Of a DNA stretch of 64,000 bases, positions 10,804 to 23,958 are shown in pieces (within the stretch, counting starts at the first letter, position 1; each line of letters begins with the position of its first letter). Position numbers and translations under genes: made by a program. The notes beneath the pieces are model-generated. The model saw only the letters and a program-made list of their open reading frames with translations. It searched no databases and was not told where the DNA came from. Source of the DNA: Symbiodinium sp. CCMP2592 (Eukaryota > Sar > Dinophyceae > Suessiales > Symbiodiniaceae); contig CAJNDT010005870.1 of the NCBI GenBank assembly GCA_905221615.1, positions 369,501 to 433,500 on the forward strand. Direction: 5' to 3'.

Positions 10804-13800
10804 GCTGATAGCCCGGCAACTGCCCAGCTAGGACAAGGCCTGCCAGACCTGGCTGGCGACACAGCGAATGACCTGGCGAAAGATTTCACTGGACTCGGCA
10901 TAGTGAAACGTAGAGTCAAGGAGAGAGCAGGTTCATGCACTGCTTCATGTTTGTAAAGAGGCCTGGGCGTCGGGAGAGATCTCGTCTCTTGTCCGAAGGA
11001 AGATGGACGACTTCCGACGGATGCCGCAGGTTGCGGGTCTCTCAGACTCAGAATTCGAAGATGTAGGAGGCCGGAGTCGAGGTCGGCACATCTGCACGAT
11101 ATACTTGACCGGACGAGCAAGGTGTGGGGAAGCTTTGTGTGCTGCGTGGGACATCCCCACGTGGCGATCATGGGCATGTGGTCGTGGCGCGGGCTTGCGA
11201 CGCGGGGCACCTTGGCCAAGTGAATTCCGATCGTCGTGCGTCAGTATGTGGCCTTGCAGTTTTCCATCAGGTTCGATTTGCGGCTCTGCTGCATGAAGGA
11301 GGTGATGGTGTTCTGTAGCAGATTCAAGCACCACGTTCCACACGGTTTCAACCGCCATTGCCTTCACGAGTTTATTGTCTGCAAGCCAGCAGACTGGAAT
11401 CGAGTTGTGCGGCATGGGACCTCCGTTGTAGTGGATTACCCTCATGGCTCGGGCACTGGCTTGAAAGCCGTCCGAGACGAGGCTCCACGACCCCTACCCT
11501 GGCGAGTTGGCCGCCGACATGCTCCAGCCTCCCTTTGTGTGGGCGGCTGTCATCGAGGCTGAATCGGCATAGGCTTTGCGACGGAAAAAGCGCTAGAATG
11601 TCTGGCGAAGTTGCTGGAAATCGCGGGGCGACCCCAGCTGGTCGTTGCGAGAGCTTCCAGGCCTTAGGTAGCTTTGCGATGCTTTGCAACATGTTTTGGG
11701 CATCTTTGCTTCTGCACTTCTGCACGTCAGCCCCAGCTTGCGCGCCCAGCTTCATGGACTTACTCGTAGCTTGCGTCTTGCGTGTATGGTGTGTCACAAG
11801 GGGATCACACTTGCGCACGGTTCATTTCCAAGCTCTGATCTCTGGAAGTTCGTTTTTTAATACCGGGTGCCGGGGGTTGCAAGCCACACAGCTGTTGTAT
11901 GCTGTTGTGTGCTGGGTGTCGGTGTCGATCTACTTCTTGCATTTGGGCTAGGCTCCGGTTCTCGAGACGGATTTGCCTCAAGGCCTCTCTTGGGCCCAGA
12001 GCTGTCGCACTACCCTCATCTCTGGTGTGTTGATGTTTTCCCGGCTTCTGGGAGAGCCCCTGCTGGCCGTTCATACATGCGGTGTAATTAGTTACTACTG
12101 TAGCATACCAGTTCTGTCTGCAGCAGGACATGGCTGGCTCAAAGGCAAATACAGGACTTTTCATTCATGAGCTTGAAACTCTTTTTCATAAGAAGTTAGG
12201 AACTTGCACAAAAACGCATGAAGCCATCAAAGGAGAGGGTGACTCCTGAAAACCAATCCAAGACGCAGTAGCTTCCTCCCCGGAGATATGGATTGCGGCT
12301 CCATGGATCCGCACAAAGGTCGGCACCATGGCCTTCAGGTACACGTACAGGTACAGTAGCTGGTATCAAGGAGAACTGTAAATTCATGGGCATATGCCAA
12401 CCCTAACCACCAAGAGCGCACGACGGCTTGCCTGAAAGTTCGACGCGCGTACCCTCGCTCGGGAGGTCTTGCGCGGGACCACAGCCTGCCAGAGGTTGCC
12501 ACAGAGCTGCCGCCAGATCAAGCCCTTAGGCGCACCGAAGCTCACGCTCGATTCGCATGTGCAGGCAGGGCCATTCAAAAATCGACAGATGTCAGGCAGC
12601 CGCTGTTGCACTCCTCCTCGGACGAATCGGAGCTGATGCCTTGGTTTCCCAAGACTGCAACCCGCAGATGTCCCGAATTGCTAAGTTGTTCATGTTTGCT
12701 TCCCGACTTGTGGCCGAGAAAGCTAAGGGCATGGTCTTTGCTTAGCGGCAACACCCCGATGCGAGGCTTGGACGGTGGCTGGTAACTGTAGCCTCTGCAA
12801 GGAAGCTCATGATGCCACTTTGCCGGAGATCGATACACTTGCATGCGAAGCCAGACCACATTGCATGGTCATGCTCCAAAATCAGGCTTGTATGGACACG
12901 GCTTCTGATCTATGCTAGAATGAGCGACGGGTTACTGTGTACTTGCGCCGCAGTCCGCCGGGAATTCGCCCACGCCAGCACGCAGTGCCCGCCCCTTGCA
13001 GACGAGGAGGCCAACGGCAAATGCGTACCAAGCACTACAATAATCGTGTGTGTGTCTTGCTTCAACCTGCAGGCAGTGCCAGCACCCCAGCCAGATCCGG
13101 ATGTGGACCAGGACTGACAAAAACCGAGGAGAAACTTCGAAGAAAGCCTCAGCAAGGGGAGCTGCTCTCATGTCTGCAGGAGAGCATCAGGCGGCGTTGC
13201 TTGGATCAACATGTATACTGTATATACGATTATATACTATGTATGTAATTTCATATTATGTGCCAAACTCAGCTCAGGCGCCCGTCACCACTGCTTGCAG
13301 CTTTGCTGCGCACGGCTTTGCTGCTCGTGGTGCTGCAAGTGCATGGTGCCTCGGTCAGTTTCAAGATCTTGAGTGATGTACCAGTATGTCGATGCAACTT
13401 CGTGCAGGCACTCCAGGTCCTAGCAAGCACCAGCGTTTCCTGTCAACATGCGGTTTGGTCAGCAGGATACGCTGCACACTGCAGGTTCTGGTTGTCGTCG
13501 TCAACGCCTTTTTCTTATCAGGTGGCCAACTGCATCGGGACGAGAAAGGGATCTTTCCTGCAAAAGCAAACTGCATTCGCCAAAAAACGGTTCGTGTGCG
13601 GAAGATGGACCTGTCACGTGACATCTGTTACTGATCGCCCGGAACGGTCGAACCTCGGAAACGAGTAGAGCCGGTGCATGCGCAGGCCCTCTCAGCAAGC
13701 CGATGTGGATCCCGATTAGTCAGCATGCCGCCACTTTGCAGCATACTAGCCTGTTCGCACTCAGAGATGTGCACGAGAGCGCTGGCCGGTAGGACGTCAT

Positions 13801-15405
13801 CGTAGATGTACTTGAACCGAGCATGCAGCAGATGGAAGCTGCATGTTCTTTCCTAGCGCTGCGGCCTCTGCCGGGACATCTTCCAAGCTGCAGAAGTTCC
13901 CGAGGCCTGCGAGAACTGCGACGACCTGCCGAGAAGCGCTGACGCCTTTCGTCAGGAAGCTCCAATGGAAGGTGGCCTCGCAGCTTGCGAGGATCTTTGC
14001 AGTTCGTGGCTGGGCCGTGCATGTAGAGATAGTAGTGGAGATATGCCAAGCATCCTGTACTTTTCGAACATGCCCCTGGCAACTTCACCTCGTAGCGTCG
14101 GGAGCAAGAATTTAGCTTGACAGAACGGCTGCCCTGCTTCAGCTTCGGATGCTGCTCAGGTATCCGGACTGCCAGGCCGTGGACTGGTTCAACGACACCA
14201 GGTCCGCCTGGGGGATTCTCAAGATCTTAAGAGCACAACATGCCCTAGTGTGTAGTTGCCGACACTGTATGGAAGAACGAACACATGCACAGGTGGTGCA
14301 ACTTGTACACGCAGCCCTGCCTGAAGCCGACGGCAAGCTGGGATGGCGCAAGCTCGTATCAGCGGCTTACAGGGAATGGAATCCTCAAGTAATTTGCTGG
14401 AGAGTGAGAACAAGCGGGGAGAAGAGACAGAACATCCTGCCAAAAAGAAGAAGGAGAGTCAGGAGTAGGAGTACATAATCCCTTGGACCGGAGGTAGTAG
14501 AACAGCAAGCACAATCATGACGAGCAAAGCGACCATTGGACGCGAGTGGGATAGAGTGGCGGATAGTCCCGAATCGGTTCTTTTGAAGTCCAGTTTCCCC
14601 ATGTTTAGATTGTAGAGGTAGCAGACTTAACCAGCTTTTACAGGTCGACGATGGTCGACGTGTGGTAGCTGGCTTGGTGGTTTGATGCATTTCCTACTTC
14701 CCTCAAGCAGAGGACGTGTTTTGTGGATTTCGCACTATACCTTTTGGCAGAGGAGCATTTCGCATGGCGTTGGCGGCAAAGGAAATCAGTGCGTAGACCA
14801 AACTGAAACCTGAACGACTTAGTGCTTCAACCGGCGGAGAGGGGTCTTGCCCACCCGACTAGCTTCGCCCTAGAAGCCGTGCGCAGTGGAACTTTTCAGA
14901 TCGGTTGAAGTCTCAAGCTCGTAACTCGTGGCCTCCGATGGAGCACACTGACAGTAAGGCAGAACATGTTTCTTAGATTCCAGCCATTCCAGACAGTGCA
15001 ACCGATTGCGGGAACGAAGGGAACCTCTGCCCCGTTTGCTGGGGAAAAGCGAGTCTTGCACATGCCCAGAAAAAACGGGCTGCAAAAGTTTCGGTGCATC
15101 CTTATGGAAGGACCGCACGAGCTTCGTGGCAAAGTCGTTGACATGTTTCTGTCGCAGTCACAAGGACCCAGCAGGGCCGAAAAGCAAGGCAACATCTCTA
15201 GAGTTCGGAGCACAGGTCCAGGTTCACTCAGAGGATAGCACAAAACCTGTGGCTTCAAACAGCAAAACTGAACAACGGAGGGAACGAGAGACTGTCGCCG
15301 CATTTTTTATCGGGTGTTGACTCCCGATTCACTGAGGCACCAGTGCTGTCAAACCCGGGGCAACAAACGTTGCACACAGCCTTTTCAAATGTTGCTTCGA
15401 CGTTA
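10802..15405. other. No gene that I can name
   Basis: Several unlisted-family ORFs overlap here: minus strand 10945-11445, plus 11358-11951, plus 13258-13668 with a signal-like hydrophobic start, and plus 14149-14478. None shows a domain, repeated exon pattern or convincing frame choice between strands. Parts may be exons of an unrecognised gene; 13880-14030 on the plus strand reads as an acidic, plausible exon (AEVPEACENCDDLPRSADAF). Confidence 0.3.
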
Positions 15406-15453
15406 CCCTGCATTGCGGGCTTTGTCCTTGCTAGGTAGGAGGGAAAAAAAAAC
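15406..15453. repeat. Dispersed repeat fragment, sister of 25501-25546
   Basis: CCCTGCATTGCGGGCTTTGT followed by CCTTGCTAGGTAGGAGGG and an A run. The same words occur at 25501-25546 with two differences. On the minus strand both read [12 protein letters not shown](M/L)QG, but that is more likely a repeat-family signature than a gene. Confidence 0.75.
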
Positions 15454-16590
15454 GTTGCACCGTACCTTGAAGCTATACCTTGCAACTGTATCTTTCTACG
15501 ATTTTTGCGACCTGCCTAACGGGCTCCTTTTTCCTGGGATCTGGCTGTCGTTTCGCGTCCCTTCAAAAGGCCCTCAAACAGGAAGCCCTTCGGCTCGGGC
15601 GACCTGACCAGTCCACTACGCCCTACGCCTCGAAGTGAAGTGAAGCGAAGAGACTGCCCGACAAGGCTTGGCTGAAGTGCCAGCCGGGGGAGATGCAAAT
15701 GGTAATGCCTGCATGCAATCGATTGCAAAGCGCACAGAAAATGCAGAACACTACCCGGGCGAAGTCAAACCGCTATAGTTCGTAGATTCCCAGATGTTTG
15801 CGCAGAACCGCCAAGGATTGCCGTGAGCTGCACGCTGTTCAATGGCACCAGCGGTGTCATGATCGGAGGACACTGTATCTTTGTCCTAGTTGGGGGACAT
15901 TTTACATTTTTATGGGTTACTTAAACCCAATAAGGAATAAACCTGTGTATTGTTTTCGGATCCCAACCATGAACTAGGTATGGCCGGCATCGAAATACCT
16001 ACTACCTGGTCGGTTGTGTACCTTGGGCAGGAAACGGCCAGTCCCGCTTCCCTTTTTCTGTCAGCTGACTGGATAAACCCCTATGAGGTCCTCAGTTCTT
16101 GACTGAAGACATCCCAAGATCTTCCGTGCTGCTGAGAAGCCCAGGAAACGCGAGATTCCTAAGCTTTTGTCTTCGCCAAGAAGTTGGCTTTGCTCACTCA
16201 GCGTGGCTCTCATCTACACGTATGTCACGCGCGCTTGGCGAGTTTGGATTCTTGACCCGCTGCTTCGAATTGATTTTCGCACCATGCAGACGATCATCGC
16301 CTTGCGTGCGTGTCACCTACGGGGCAAATTCTACACATCATGACAGGTCGTCTTGGCTTCGTGGAAAGATGCGGCCTGCAGCATCATGGCTGGCAGATGT
16401 AACTGTTCCCGGCATTTGTGCCTGCTAATAAGTCGTGCTTCTGCCGTAGGTAGCAGGCACGCTTTGAGTCGGAGACCGCATGGTACACTTCCGGAAAGGC
16501 GCCGCGTCGATTTGACAGGTCTTGTGGATCACGCCAAAAGGCCCACGCGGTCGGAGTGCGGCTTGTCTGTAAATATCCCTGATTAGGCGG
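15454..16590. other. No supported gene
   Basis: Around 15900-15940 a short hairpin is formed by TTATGGGTT and AACCCAATAA. No coding region recognised. Confidence 0.4.
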
Positions 16591-16882
16591 ATGGGACAGA
16601 ACGCCTTGGAGAGCAATGCTTCGTGCAAGTTTGCCCACAGCAGCCCCATAGATTCCGAGAGCTTTGTGGAGCTGCCTGAACTCTACTGGCACTTAGAAAC
16701 TCAGAGTTTTTTTGTTCGTGACCTTCCAGATTTGCCATTCGGTTCACCAATGCGGGCAAAAGCCACAAGTCAGCCACAAGCTGGATTGGAGAACATGCTG
16801 CAAGTAAGAAGCCTTGAAAGGATGAAATGGCACAAACAAGAAGATGGCAATATACCGAGTAGTAGTGGTCGTAGTAGTAGTC

Positions 16883-16931
<49 letters not shown>

Positions 16932-17007
16932 GCGTCGTCGTACTAGCAGTCGTAGCAGTCGTAGTAGTCGTAGTAGTCGTCGTCGTTGTACTAGTAGTAG
17001 GGTTTGA
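16591..17007 (+). CDS. Possible small ORF ending in an Arg/Ser-rich repeat
   Basis: 138-codon frame. The first about 85 codons have mixed, protein-like composition (for example SFVELPELYWHLETQSFF). The rest is an AGT/CGT microsatellite that reads as Ser and Arg, resembling the RS tail of splicing factors. No RNA-recognition motif is present. The RS-like part can be explained by the microsatellite alone, so I doubt it is a functional RS domain. Confidence 0.25.
16857..17000. repeat. (AGT)n/(CGT)n trinucleotide tract
   Basis: The complement of the CTA tracts at 9-11 kb, here on the opposite strand, with scattered CGT triplets. Confidence 0.95.
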
Positions 17008-18707
17008 TCCGACATGACCGTTTGAGCTCAGAGTTGTCTTGACAACCGCTAAGGGTAATCCTGATGGAGTTGTTCTTAAGTTCGAACTTTGAGAGGAACG
17101 GTCTTTCCTCGAACCTCGAGAGTGTGAGAGAAAGGGAGGCTTCTTGTGACCTGCGGAAAGACAGAGACTTCATGAGGATGCTAGCGGCATGACGTAAGTC
17201 CTGTTTGCCTTCTACGATGCTACAAATAAAGATAGGTGTCAGAATGCATCCTTGGTGTTCACATAAAAGAATTCGGCATGTAGTTGGCGGTGTCGACCCG
17301 GTCATAGCACCGACGCTCGTACTCACGCGCAGATGTGTTCCACCGCTCCCAGCAGCAGCTTCGATTCCAGCATGTTTCTGAAGTGGTTGAGGTCCTTGCT
17401 TGGTTGCTGCTGTTACTCGGGTGGTGGGCCTTCACCTACCACGAATTCGGTCTACCGACGATGGCAGCCAAAGGAGAAAGCGCAGAAGGAGGCACAACAT
17501 GTGAGTCTAGGCCCAGGCGTCCCAGCTTGTCGAGGCTTGTGCGAGCCACAGGCTGGAGACCCTTCGTGTGAAATGGCCCTCTCTCTCTGTGGTTCTTTCG
17601 ACTTGCCGTGCGCAACGACGATTTTTTTCCCGCAGTGGGCACCTGCAGGGATATTTGGAGAGATGGCTCTGGAACAGAAGCTGTGGTATGGTGCCAGCTT
17701 CCTGGCGCTGTTGTTGCTGTGCCGTGGCATATGTTCAGATCTTCGAGACTAGAACGGAGTGTACAAGGTGATCCTCGGGCTCTTCCGGAGTTGACCGTTT
17801 TAACATGACATCATCGGCTGAGGATAATCAAGTTCAGTTTAGGTCTCCGGTACAAGGCCCCCGCGGCCAGCTGGGTTTTTAAAGGTTTCTACACTGTTTG
17901 AACCCGATGTTGCGACCGGAGGTGTTGCCCATGTTCCCGCAGCATCATCCTGTCGGGCATGCTTTCGCTGGGCACCTGCATCATGTCAGCCACTGGGCAG
18001 GATGTCTCGCACCGCAAATGCATGCTACGTACCCTGCAGTTCAAGCGGAAGAGCTTTTGCACGGGGCAGGTGCAGAACCAGGTTTGGTGTAGTAATGCTG
18101 ATTTTGCATGATAGCAGTGCCGTGAGGTAAAGCACAGACTGATTCTTCAGCCATGCTGGGATGCACTTGGCGTTGAAACAAGCTTTAGCAGAAGCAGCTG
18201 CCAGCAGAAAGTTGCATTAGTTGCATCTCCTGCTCGCTTGCCTTTGCTTCCACGTTTTGCTTCCGAAAGACGTGTACGTTTCAATCCCCAGCGTGACAAG
18301 GTATGCAAAATCTCGATGTTGACGTTGCAGTCGTTCTACTGAACACCTTGCGTCCCTTGTAACTGCCACAGAAGAAGTCAATCCACAAATGCCCCTCTTC
18401 CGCCTTTAGGCCTTTATGAGTGCGGTTGCGTTCGCGCTGTCCGGATGCATCGATGTGACGGAGCCTTGTCGAGCTCAATAGCAGAAGGTGCAAGGCCGTC
18501 ATCCCCCATGTGACCCATGATCTGCTGAATGCCAGCATAGAGTAGCTGCAGAATGCAGCAGATGTGCGACAGAGTCTTTGCTGACACCTTGCGTTGGCCG
18601 CTGTCTAAGCCCTGTGCTATCCAATCCAAAGCAGCCAGCACAAGAAAGACTGGAATTGGAAGGCTTAGCACATTGGGGGTATCCTCCCCCCCGCCCCCCG
18701 CGCCCAG
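17008..18707. other. No gene that I can name
   Basis: Short ORFs only. The minus-strand frame 18414-18899 (161 codons) is open but overlaps the better supported plus-strand mini-exon at 18708. Confidence 0.35.
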
Positions 18708-19774
18708 GCTGCAACGGCAGCGATTGGCGGGGCCACTGCTGCCGGGTTTACCGAAGCTACTGTAGCTGCCGAAGGCCGGGCCAGGGAAGCCTGGAAGGTT
18801 GCGCCGAGCCAACTGCAGCGAAACGATCTCATCCACTGAGGACATAAGCTTTTCCTTCCTAGAAACAGAGCCCGAGTCCCCATCTACATCTTGATCCATC
18901 TACATCTTGATCATGCTACCACCGTCAGCCAGCATCAGCCAGAATGCTCTCATGTTTGGACACGACATCAGAACGTCGGCAAGTTTCTGGCTTCAGGTAC
19001 ACTTGCAGGTGGAGCAGCTTTGGAGGTGCCTCCCGCCGTTGCTTCGGAGCATGGCACGAAGTGCTTGCACGGGATGACCCGTGAAGTATGGTGAAGTCAT
19101 CTCCCATCGCCGGCCTAGACATCATGACCACAGCTTCAAGTGTACTTACTTCTGTCGGGTGGAGTCTTTATGACCTTAGGGTCCTTCTGCCAGCTTTGCT
19201 GATGAGTTGTCCGAGAATGGAGGCAGACGGATCGCACTTTGTAGCCTATTGCTCCAGGAGATGGAAGGGACTTGCTATTCTCCGAGCAGCGGTGAATATC
19301 TGCAGAACGGTCAAGTCTACCCCGAAGCCGCCCCAAGCCTGGATTTTACCATGGACGTTCTACATGCTACCCATGCTCCGGTGTGCCCTGTCTTTTGCTA
19401 GGCAGGTGTGGCGGCAGATGGAGCAATGGGTGCAGAAGGTGCAGTTGCCGCTGATACCGTGGTGAGCTCAGTGAGTTCGAGGGCAGCACCGGGCTTGTTG
19501 CGTTTGCTGCAAGACTTGCTCACTTTGGAATGGTGTTTCTGCATGGCATTCTTAGGCGGCAGGGGGCGCGGCTGCTGCCGAGGACGGTCTGCACACACTT
19601 GACGGCTCCAGGGGTTGAGACTTGCCACTGCAGGATGCAGTGGTAGTGTGTGAATGTGTGTGAATGTAGTGGAGTTGAGAAGCCATGGTACGTGACATCA
19701 GGGGGCGACAGCAGCCGAAGCAGCAGTGGCGGCCGATGCTGCTGTAGCTGCAGAGGCAGCTACGGTGGCGGAAG
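18708..19774 (+). CDS. Ala/Gly-rich protein in small exons (internal part)
   Basis: Five short exons are suggested at 18708-18774, 18997-19053, 19406-19461, 19556-19604 and 19702-19774. Each begins with G right after an AG and ends at a GC or GT. Phases agree for the first four: exon 1 ends on one base and exon 2 supplies two (giving GTLAGGAALEVPPAVASEHG), exon 2 to exon 3 likewise (GVAADGAMGAEGAVAADTV), and exon 3 to exon 4 is phase zero (AAGGAAAAEDGLHTLDG). Exon 5 reads ATAAEAAVAADAAVAAEAAT. The product would be an Ala/Gly/Val repeat protein of unknown function, possibly with glycine-zipper helices. First and last exons were not found. Low complexity lowers confidence, since GC-rich drift can mimic it. 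Confidence 0.4.
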
Positions 19775-22410
19775 GTGTCGTGGCTAATCAAAGTTTCTAC
19801 CTGAGTGGTGTCATTAGCTCGGAGCTGATGGCAGTTCTGCATATCAAGCATCTTGGCACATGGGTAATTACTCTGCTTATTGGCCGAGGCGCACGTGTAG
19901 ATTCCAACATGCCGCAGCAAGCTCTCACGGAGAGGACTCGCCTCCCGCGCCCGACCCCACAACCCAGACTCCTCGCCCAGCGTGGATCGCGAGATTCGGC
20001 GGTTGAGCTAGAATCTGGCTGTCTTTGCCCAGAGATGTGATGATCGGCTAGTGGTACTAGTAGTTGTTGTGATCGACTAGCAATAGCCTTCGATATTTGG
20101 CGAGAGCCCTGTCGGTTACCAGGTCTGGGTGCCCTGGCTTTGTGCGCGATCCAGCAGCTCGGCTGACCATTGGTACTTAGTGGTAGTTGACCATGACTGA
20201 CTGGGAACGCATGCAGGGGTCCACACTAGATTCACTAAAGACTAGATCTGTGAGAAAGCTGAAGTTTAAGGGCGATGGCTTGGGGAAAGCCATAGCTGCC
20301 AGGAAGACAAATGCGGGAAGAAGCACTTGGATAAACAGTGGCACTTGAGAGAAGTTCCAGTCTTGTGCCGTATGCTCGGGGCCGGCATAGCATGTCTATG
20401 CGACTTCATGCTTCTCAGCACGCCTAATGCTTTGTGATGGGGAGTAGTTGCATATTGCTTGCTACGGCATGATCCCCGTGGCTGCCTTCTATGTGCATCA
20501 TGTGGTACAGCCAAACTCCACACTTTGAAGGTGACTTAAACCACTGTGCGCGACGTGGCCGACGAGGCTCTTGTACAGTGTACAGCGCCGTGGTTGCAAA
20601 CCTTTAATCTCGACTTGCTTCGGCAGCCTGTGTGGCTGCACTGCAAACCAGGATGCAAGTCCGGATTCTCAGCTCGGTCGTGTGCCGTGATCCGAAGCAC
20701 TTAAGGTCTGCGCTGCCATGATAGCTTACAAGTATCTCCGTGAAAGAAGGTTAGAACCTGGGGCAGAAGATGCCCAGTGCCCAAATGAGGCGGTACCAAA
20801 AGCCGGCAGCGCGGTTCTCTCACCTCTCCCAGAGGACTGGAAACCCGACTTCTTCAAGAAGCCATTTCATGACAGGGTCTCCTTCACCAATTTCTGATTT
20901 AATGTCGCCGTGGTTGCGGGGCCTGCAGTTGGCATTCAGCCGCAAATGGCCTGCATGCAGCTCAGCTGCCAGCCGCTTCTCAGGACGCAGAAGTCTTGTT
21001 GTTGCCTGGTGCCATCGCATCTTGGGCTGTGCGCACATGCATGCAGGCCAGCTAAATCGTGAACTATGGTGTTTTCTCGGCTTCGAGGTCCCTTGCATCT
21101 AGACTGCGCAGAATGCGCTTCGTCGCAAACGGCATCGAGAGCAACAAAAAAGATTCGCATCGAATGGAGCGCCGGCGATGGGTCGTCACTACAGTACGTC
21201 GTGAATCACACTGTAAGTACGAGACTGCAGCGCGGCAGCGATGTGAATGCTGTGTGAATCTTTCTGCAGCGTTTCAGTCCGAGGGGGTGCAGTTTTGTGC
21301 CGGTAGAATATGCACGCCTTGGTGCTGACTGCCAGCCCGATGGAAGTGGCAGGCACAGCATGCAAAGCAAGCACTGGCCAGCTTTCCACGGTTTTGTCGG
21401 CGAAGCTTAGCTCGGCAATGCACATTCGCAGGCGCTCCGTATGCTAGTCATGCCATTGAAGCTGGAGGCTTCCGCATACTTCGGCCTGTTCAAAGGCAGG
21501 CCGCTGGTCGTGGTACGCAGGCAGGGTTGTTTTGTGGGTTGCGAGACACTGGCTTGCGTGCCTGTCGCAATCGTGTCTGACAGGAAATCCTGCACCAACT
21601 GTGCCGTGTTAGGGTGTTTTTGCACCGCAGTTTTTCCCGAAGCCGTCGACTGGACGAGTGCACGACAGAATCTGCTCTTGGAAGGTTCGTTACCTGACAG
21701 TTAAAGGGAAGAGCGATTGAAAAGAGGAGGAGAAACCAAGAAGGCTAAATAACAGCTGGAACATGGTAAGAAAAGCCGAGCGGAACCCCAGGACTCCCCT
21801 CCTCCGTCCTCGCTCTGGGGTGCTTAAGCCCAGAAAAAGCTGACCCTATGTTATTTTTCTAGCCAAGTAGGTGCCCCGCTTGTCTTCGCATGTGTGCGCT
21901 TCAGCCTGTGCATATGTAGACATATACATATTTCCTTTCTTTCGTAGCCTGTTTTTGGCTTTTACCTGGACCTGGTGCATAGTAGGGTTTGCCTTTCGGG
22001 CAGCTTTTCTACAGCTTGTGTTCAAACCGATGATAACCAGCTTTGTCTCGCAAGCAACTTGAAATCTTTTTTGCCGTCATTTTGTCCTGTAGACTGAGTT
22101 TCCCAGGGATCTGCAGGTGTTCAGGGCTAAGCTTCTAAGCCCTAAAGAACCCTTCAACACTTACAGCCCTTCGTTTTGAGTCGAAGAAAGCACGCACGCA
22201 AAAGATAGTGATGAGACTAACGACAACATAGACCAAACGAAAGCACGAAGCATTTGGCAATATCGAGTGCTCCAGAACAGCAAGTGACTATCATGCTTCC
22301 GTTTGTTGCCCTGGCAGTTGTCACGCAGATGCCTCGCCACGCCTCCTGCCCAAGGTCGAGGCAGGGCATTGCGTGGCTTTCTTGACAGGTGTTGGATCTC
22401 TTGGATTCCT
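19775..22410. other. No supported gene
   Basis: No recognisable domain in any frame. ORFs of 60-110 codons overlap on both strands and look like chance frames. Confidence 0.4.
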
Positions 22411-22516
22411 AATGTAGGAACCTGATTAGAAACCCTGGGCCTATAACTTCAAATAGTAGGATTCATGTAAGGAACCCCAATAAAGGCCCAAGGTTTCTGA
22501 ATCAGGTTCCTACATT
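22411..22516. mobile_element. MITE-like foldback element, about 106 bp
   Basis: The left arm starts AATGTAGGAACCTGATT and runs to GGGCCT; the right arm is its inverted repeat, ending AATCAGGTTCCTACATT. Arms are about 32 bases with a few mismatches, leaving a short AT-rich loop. No coding capacity. Confidence 0.8.
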
Positions 22517-23958
22517 ATTGAGTAGCACCTCCGAGGAGCTCTCGCTGCTGCAACGGCGACGGCCTTCCTTGCTGCCGGCTGCTCGGCCATTCGGCAGAGT
22601 CGGCGCAGATGGAAGAGGCGAGTCGAAGCATCGGCGATGTGCGGCACGACATGTTGTGAGACATACTGGCCTGCTTAGCAGGAGTGAGTAAAGCTCTGGA
22701 TCACTCGGGAGGATCTTTGAATGACTCCAGAACATCAAAAGCAAGTTCACTCCACATAGTAATGAGTAATGCTTGATCCCGCCACAAACTCGTAGAGTAA
22801 TGTCAAAGACACAGGCCGAATGTAGATCATGCCGGAGTGGAATCTCATGTGTAAGCATCAGATCGCACCTCTCATAATTGAAACGCTTCGCGTCGCCCGC
22901 CTTGGCCTGGCTGCACCCGTATGTGCCGAATTGGTTGGAGGTGTTGTCTAAGGCGGGTCTAAGTTAAGCATCCTGAGCCTGCATCGCTACCCCGTGAAGA
23001 GTTGCATGACTTGCTTTGCCGAAGAGAATTCTTGAGCCGAGATCTTGCAGGCTACAGGGGGTTGCTTTTGCGCAAGTGTTCTGCATAGAAGTGCTGTACT
23101 TTTGTCAGTTTCAGTATCTTTGACTCAAAGCCCTCGCCCTAGAACCTGGAGTTGTGCTCTTCGCGGCGGAGGGGGAGCGGTGGCGGGGGAAGGGATCTGG
23201 TGGCAAAGTCATGGGTTCACAGAGAGGAGGGGGGCGGGTGTGGGGGTCAGTGGCCCCCTTTTCGAAGTGGGGGTCAGTGGGGAGGGGATTAGGAGGTGGT
23301 GAATAGAGGGAATCCGTATAGGAACCTCTGACCGCTTCGGCCAGGAACGAGGCGAATTTGGCAGTATCTCTCATTCATGGAATCGGTACAGTAGATGTCC
23401 TCGGCCAGGCGAGCGTCACATTCACGCCGAACACTTGTCTGGCTGATATACGGTGAGACTGGGAGGTAAGAACAACAAAGCACGTCATCTTTCGAAATGA
23501 AACCTTTCGAAGGTGCCAGGTGTCACTTGCACGGCCAGCTACTGCGACCGAGATTGCAGCACCGGAACGCGCTCCTCAGCTGCGACTCAGAGCAGGAGTG
23601 ACACTCCAGCCCAGAAATAGAATGAAATAAGTACTATAATGCTGTTTTTCTTCTTAGCATCAGTACTTGTTATGGTTTGTCTTTTTTTCTACTCACAAAG
23701 ACGACTTGAACTCGCGGAGGCTTCGGGAGATAGGAAGGGCAGGATGTGGGGTCGGTGTCCGTGACAGCAGATTCCGGCCCGTCTTGCAGAGCGCACGTGC
23801 AGCCAGGGATCCCATTGAACTCAGCCTTGGCAATCGCGAGGGCGCGAAGAGGCACCTCCTGTCGGGGATCTGTTAAGACCTCTTAAGGCCTTGATTCAGC
23901 CTTCCGGTGAATCCGACAGCACTTCCTCCCTGTAGCAGGTTGCGCGGGTGTTGTGATC
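22517..23958. other. No supported gene; upstream region of the CobW-like gene
   Basis: A G-rich, low-complexity stretch at 23160-23310 is the only notable feature. Promoter elements of the gene at 23959 could not be recognised; dinoflagellate promoters generally lack a clear TATA box. Confidence 0.35.

Noticed and set aside
10945-11445. 166-codon minus-strand ORF containing ATWGCPTQ, similar to a WG repeat
   Set aside because: The rest of the repeat signature (AFAA strand, GGDSS) is absent, and overlapping plus-strand frames are as good.
15255-15485. Minus-strand peptide [15 protein letters not shown] also seen at 25500 as [15 protein letters not shown]
   Set aside because: Likely a dispersed repeat family signature, not a conserved protein: similarity does not extend beyond about 45 bases and no frame continues.
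16857-17000. Arg/Ser-rich coding potential resembling an SR splicing-factor tail
   Set aside because: Fully explained by AGT/CGT microsatellite; no RNA-recognition motif in the frame.
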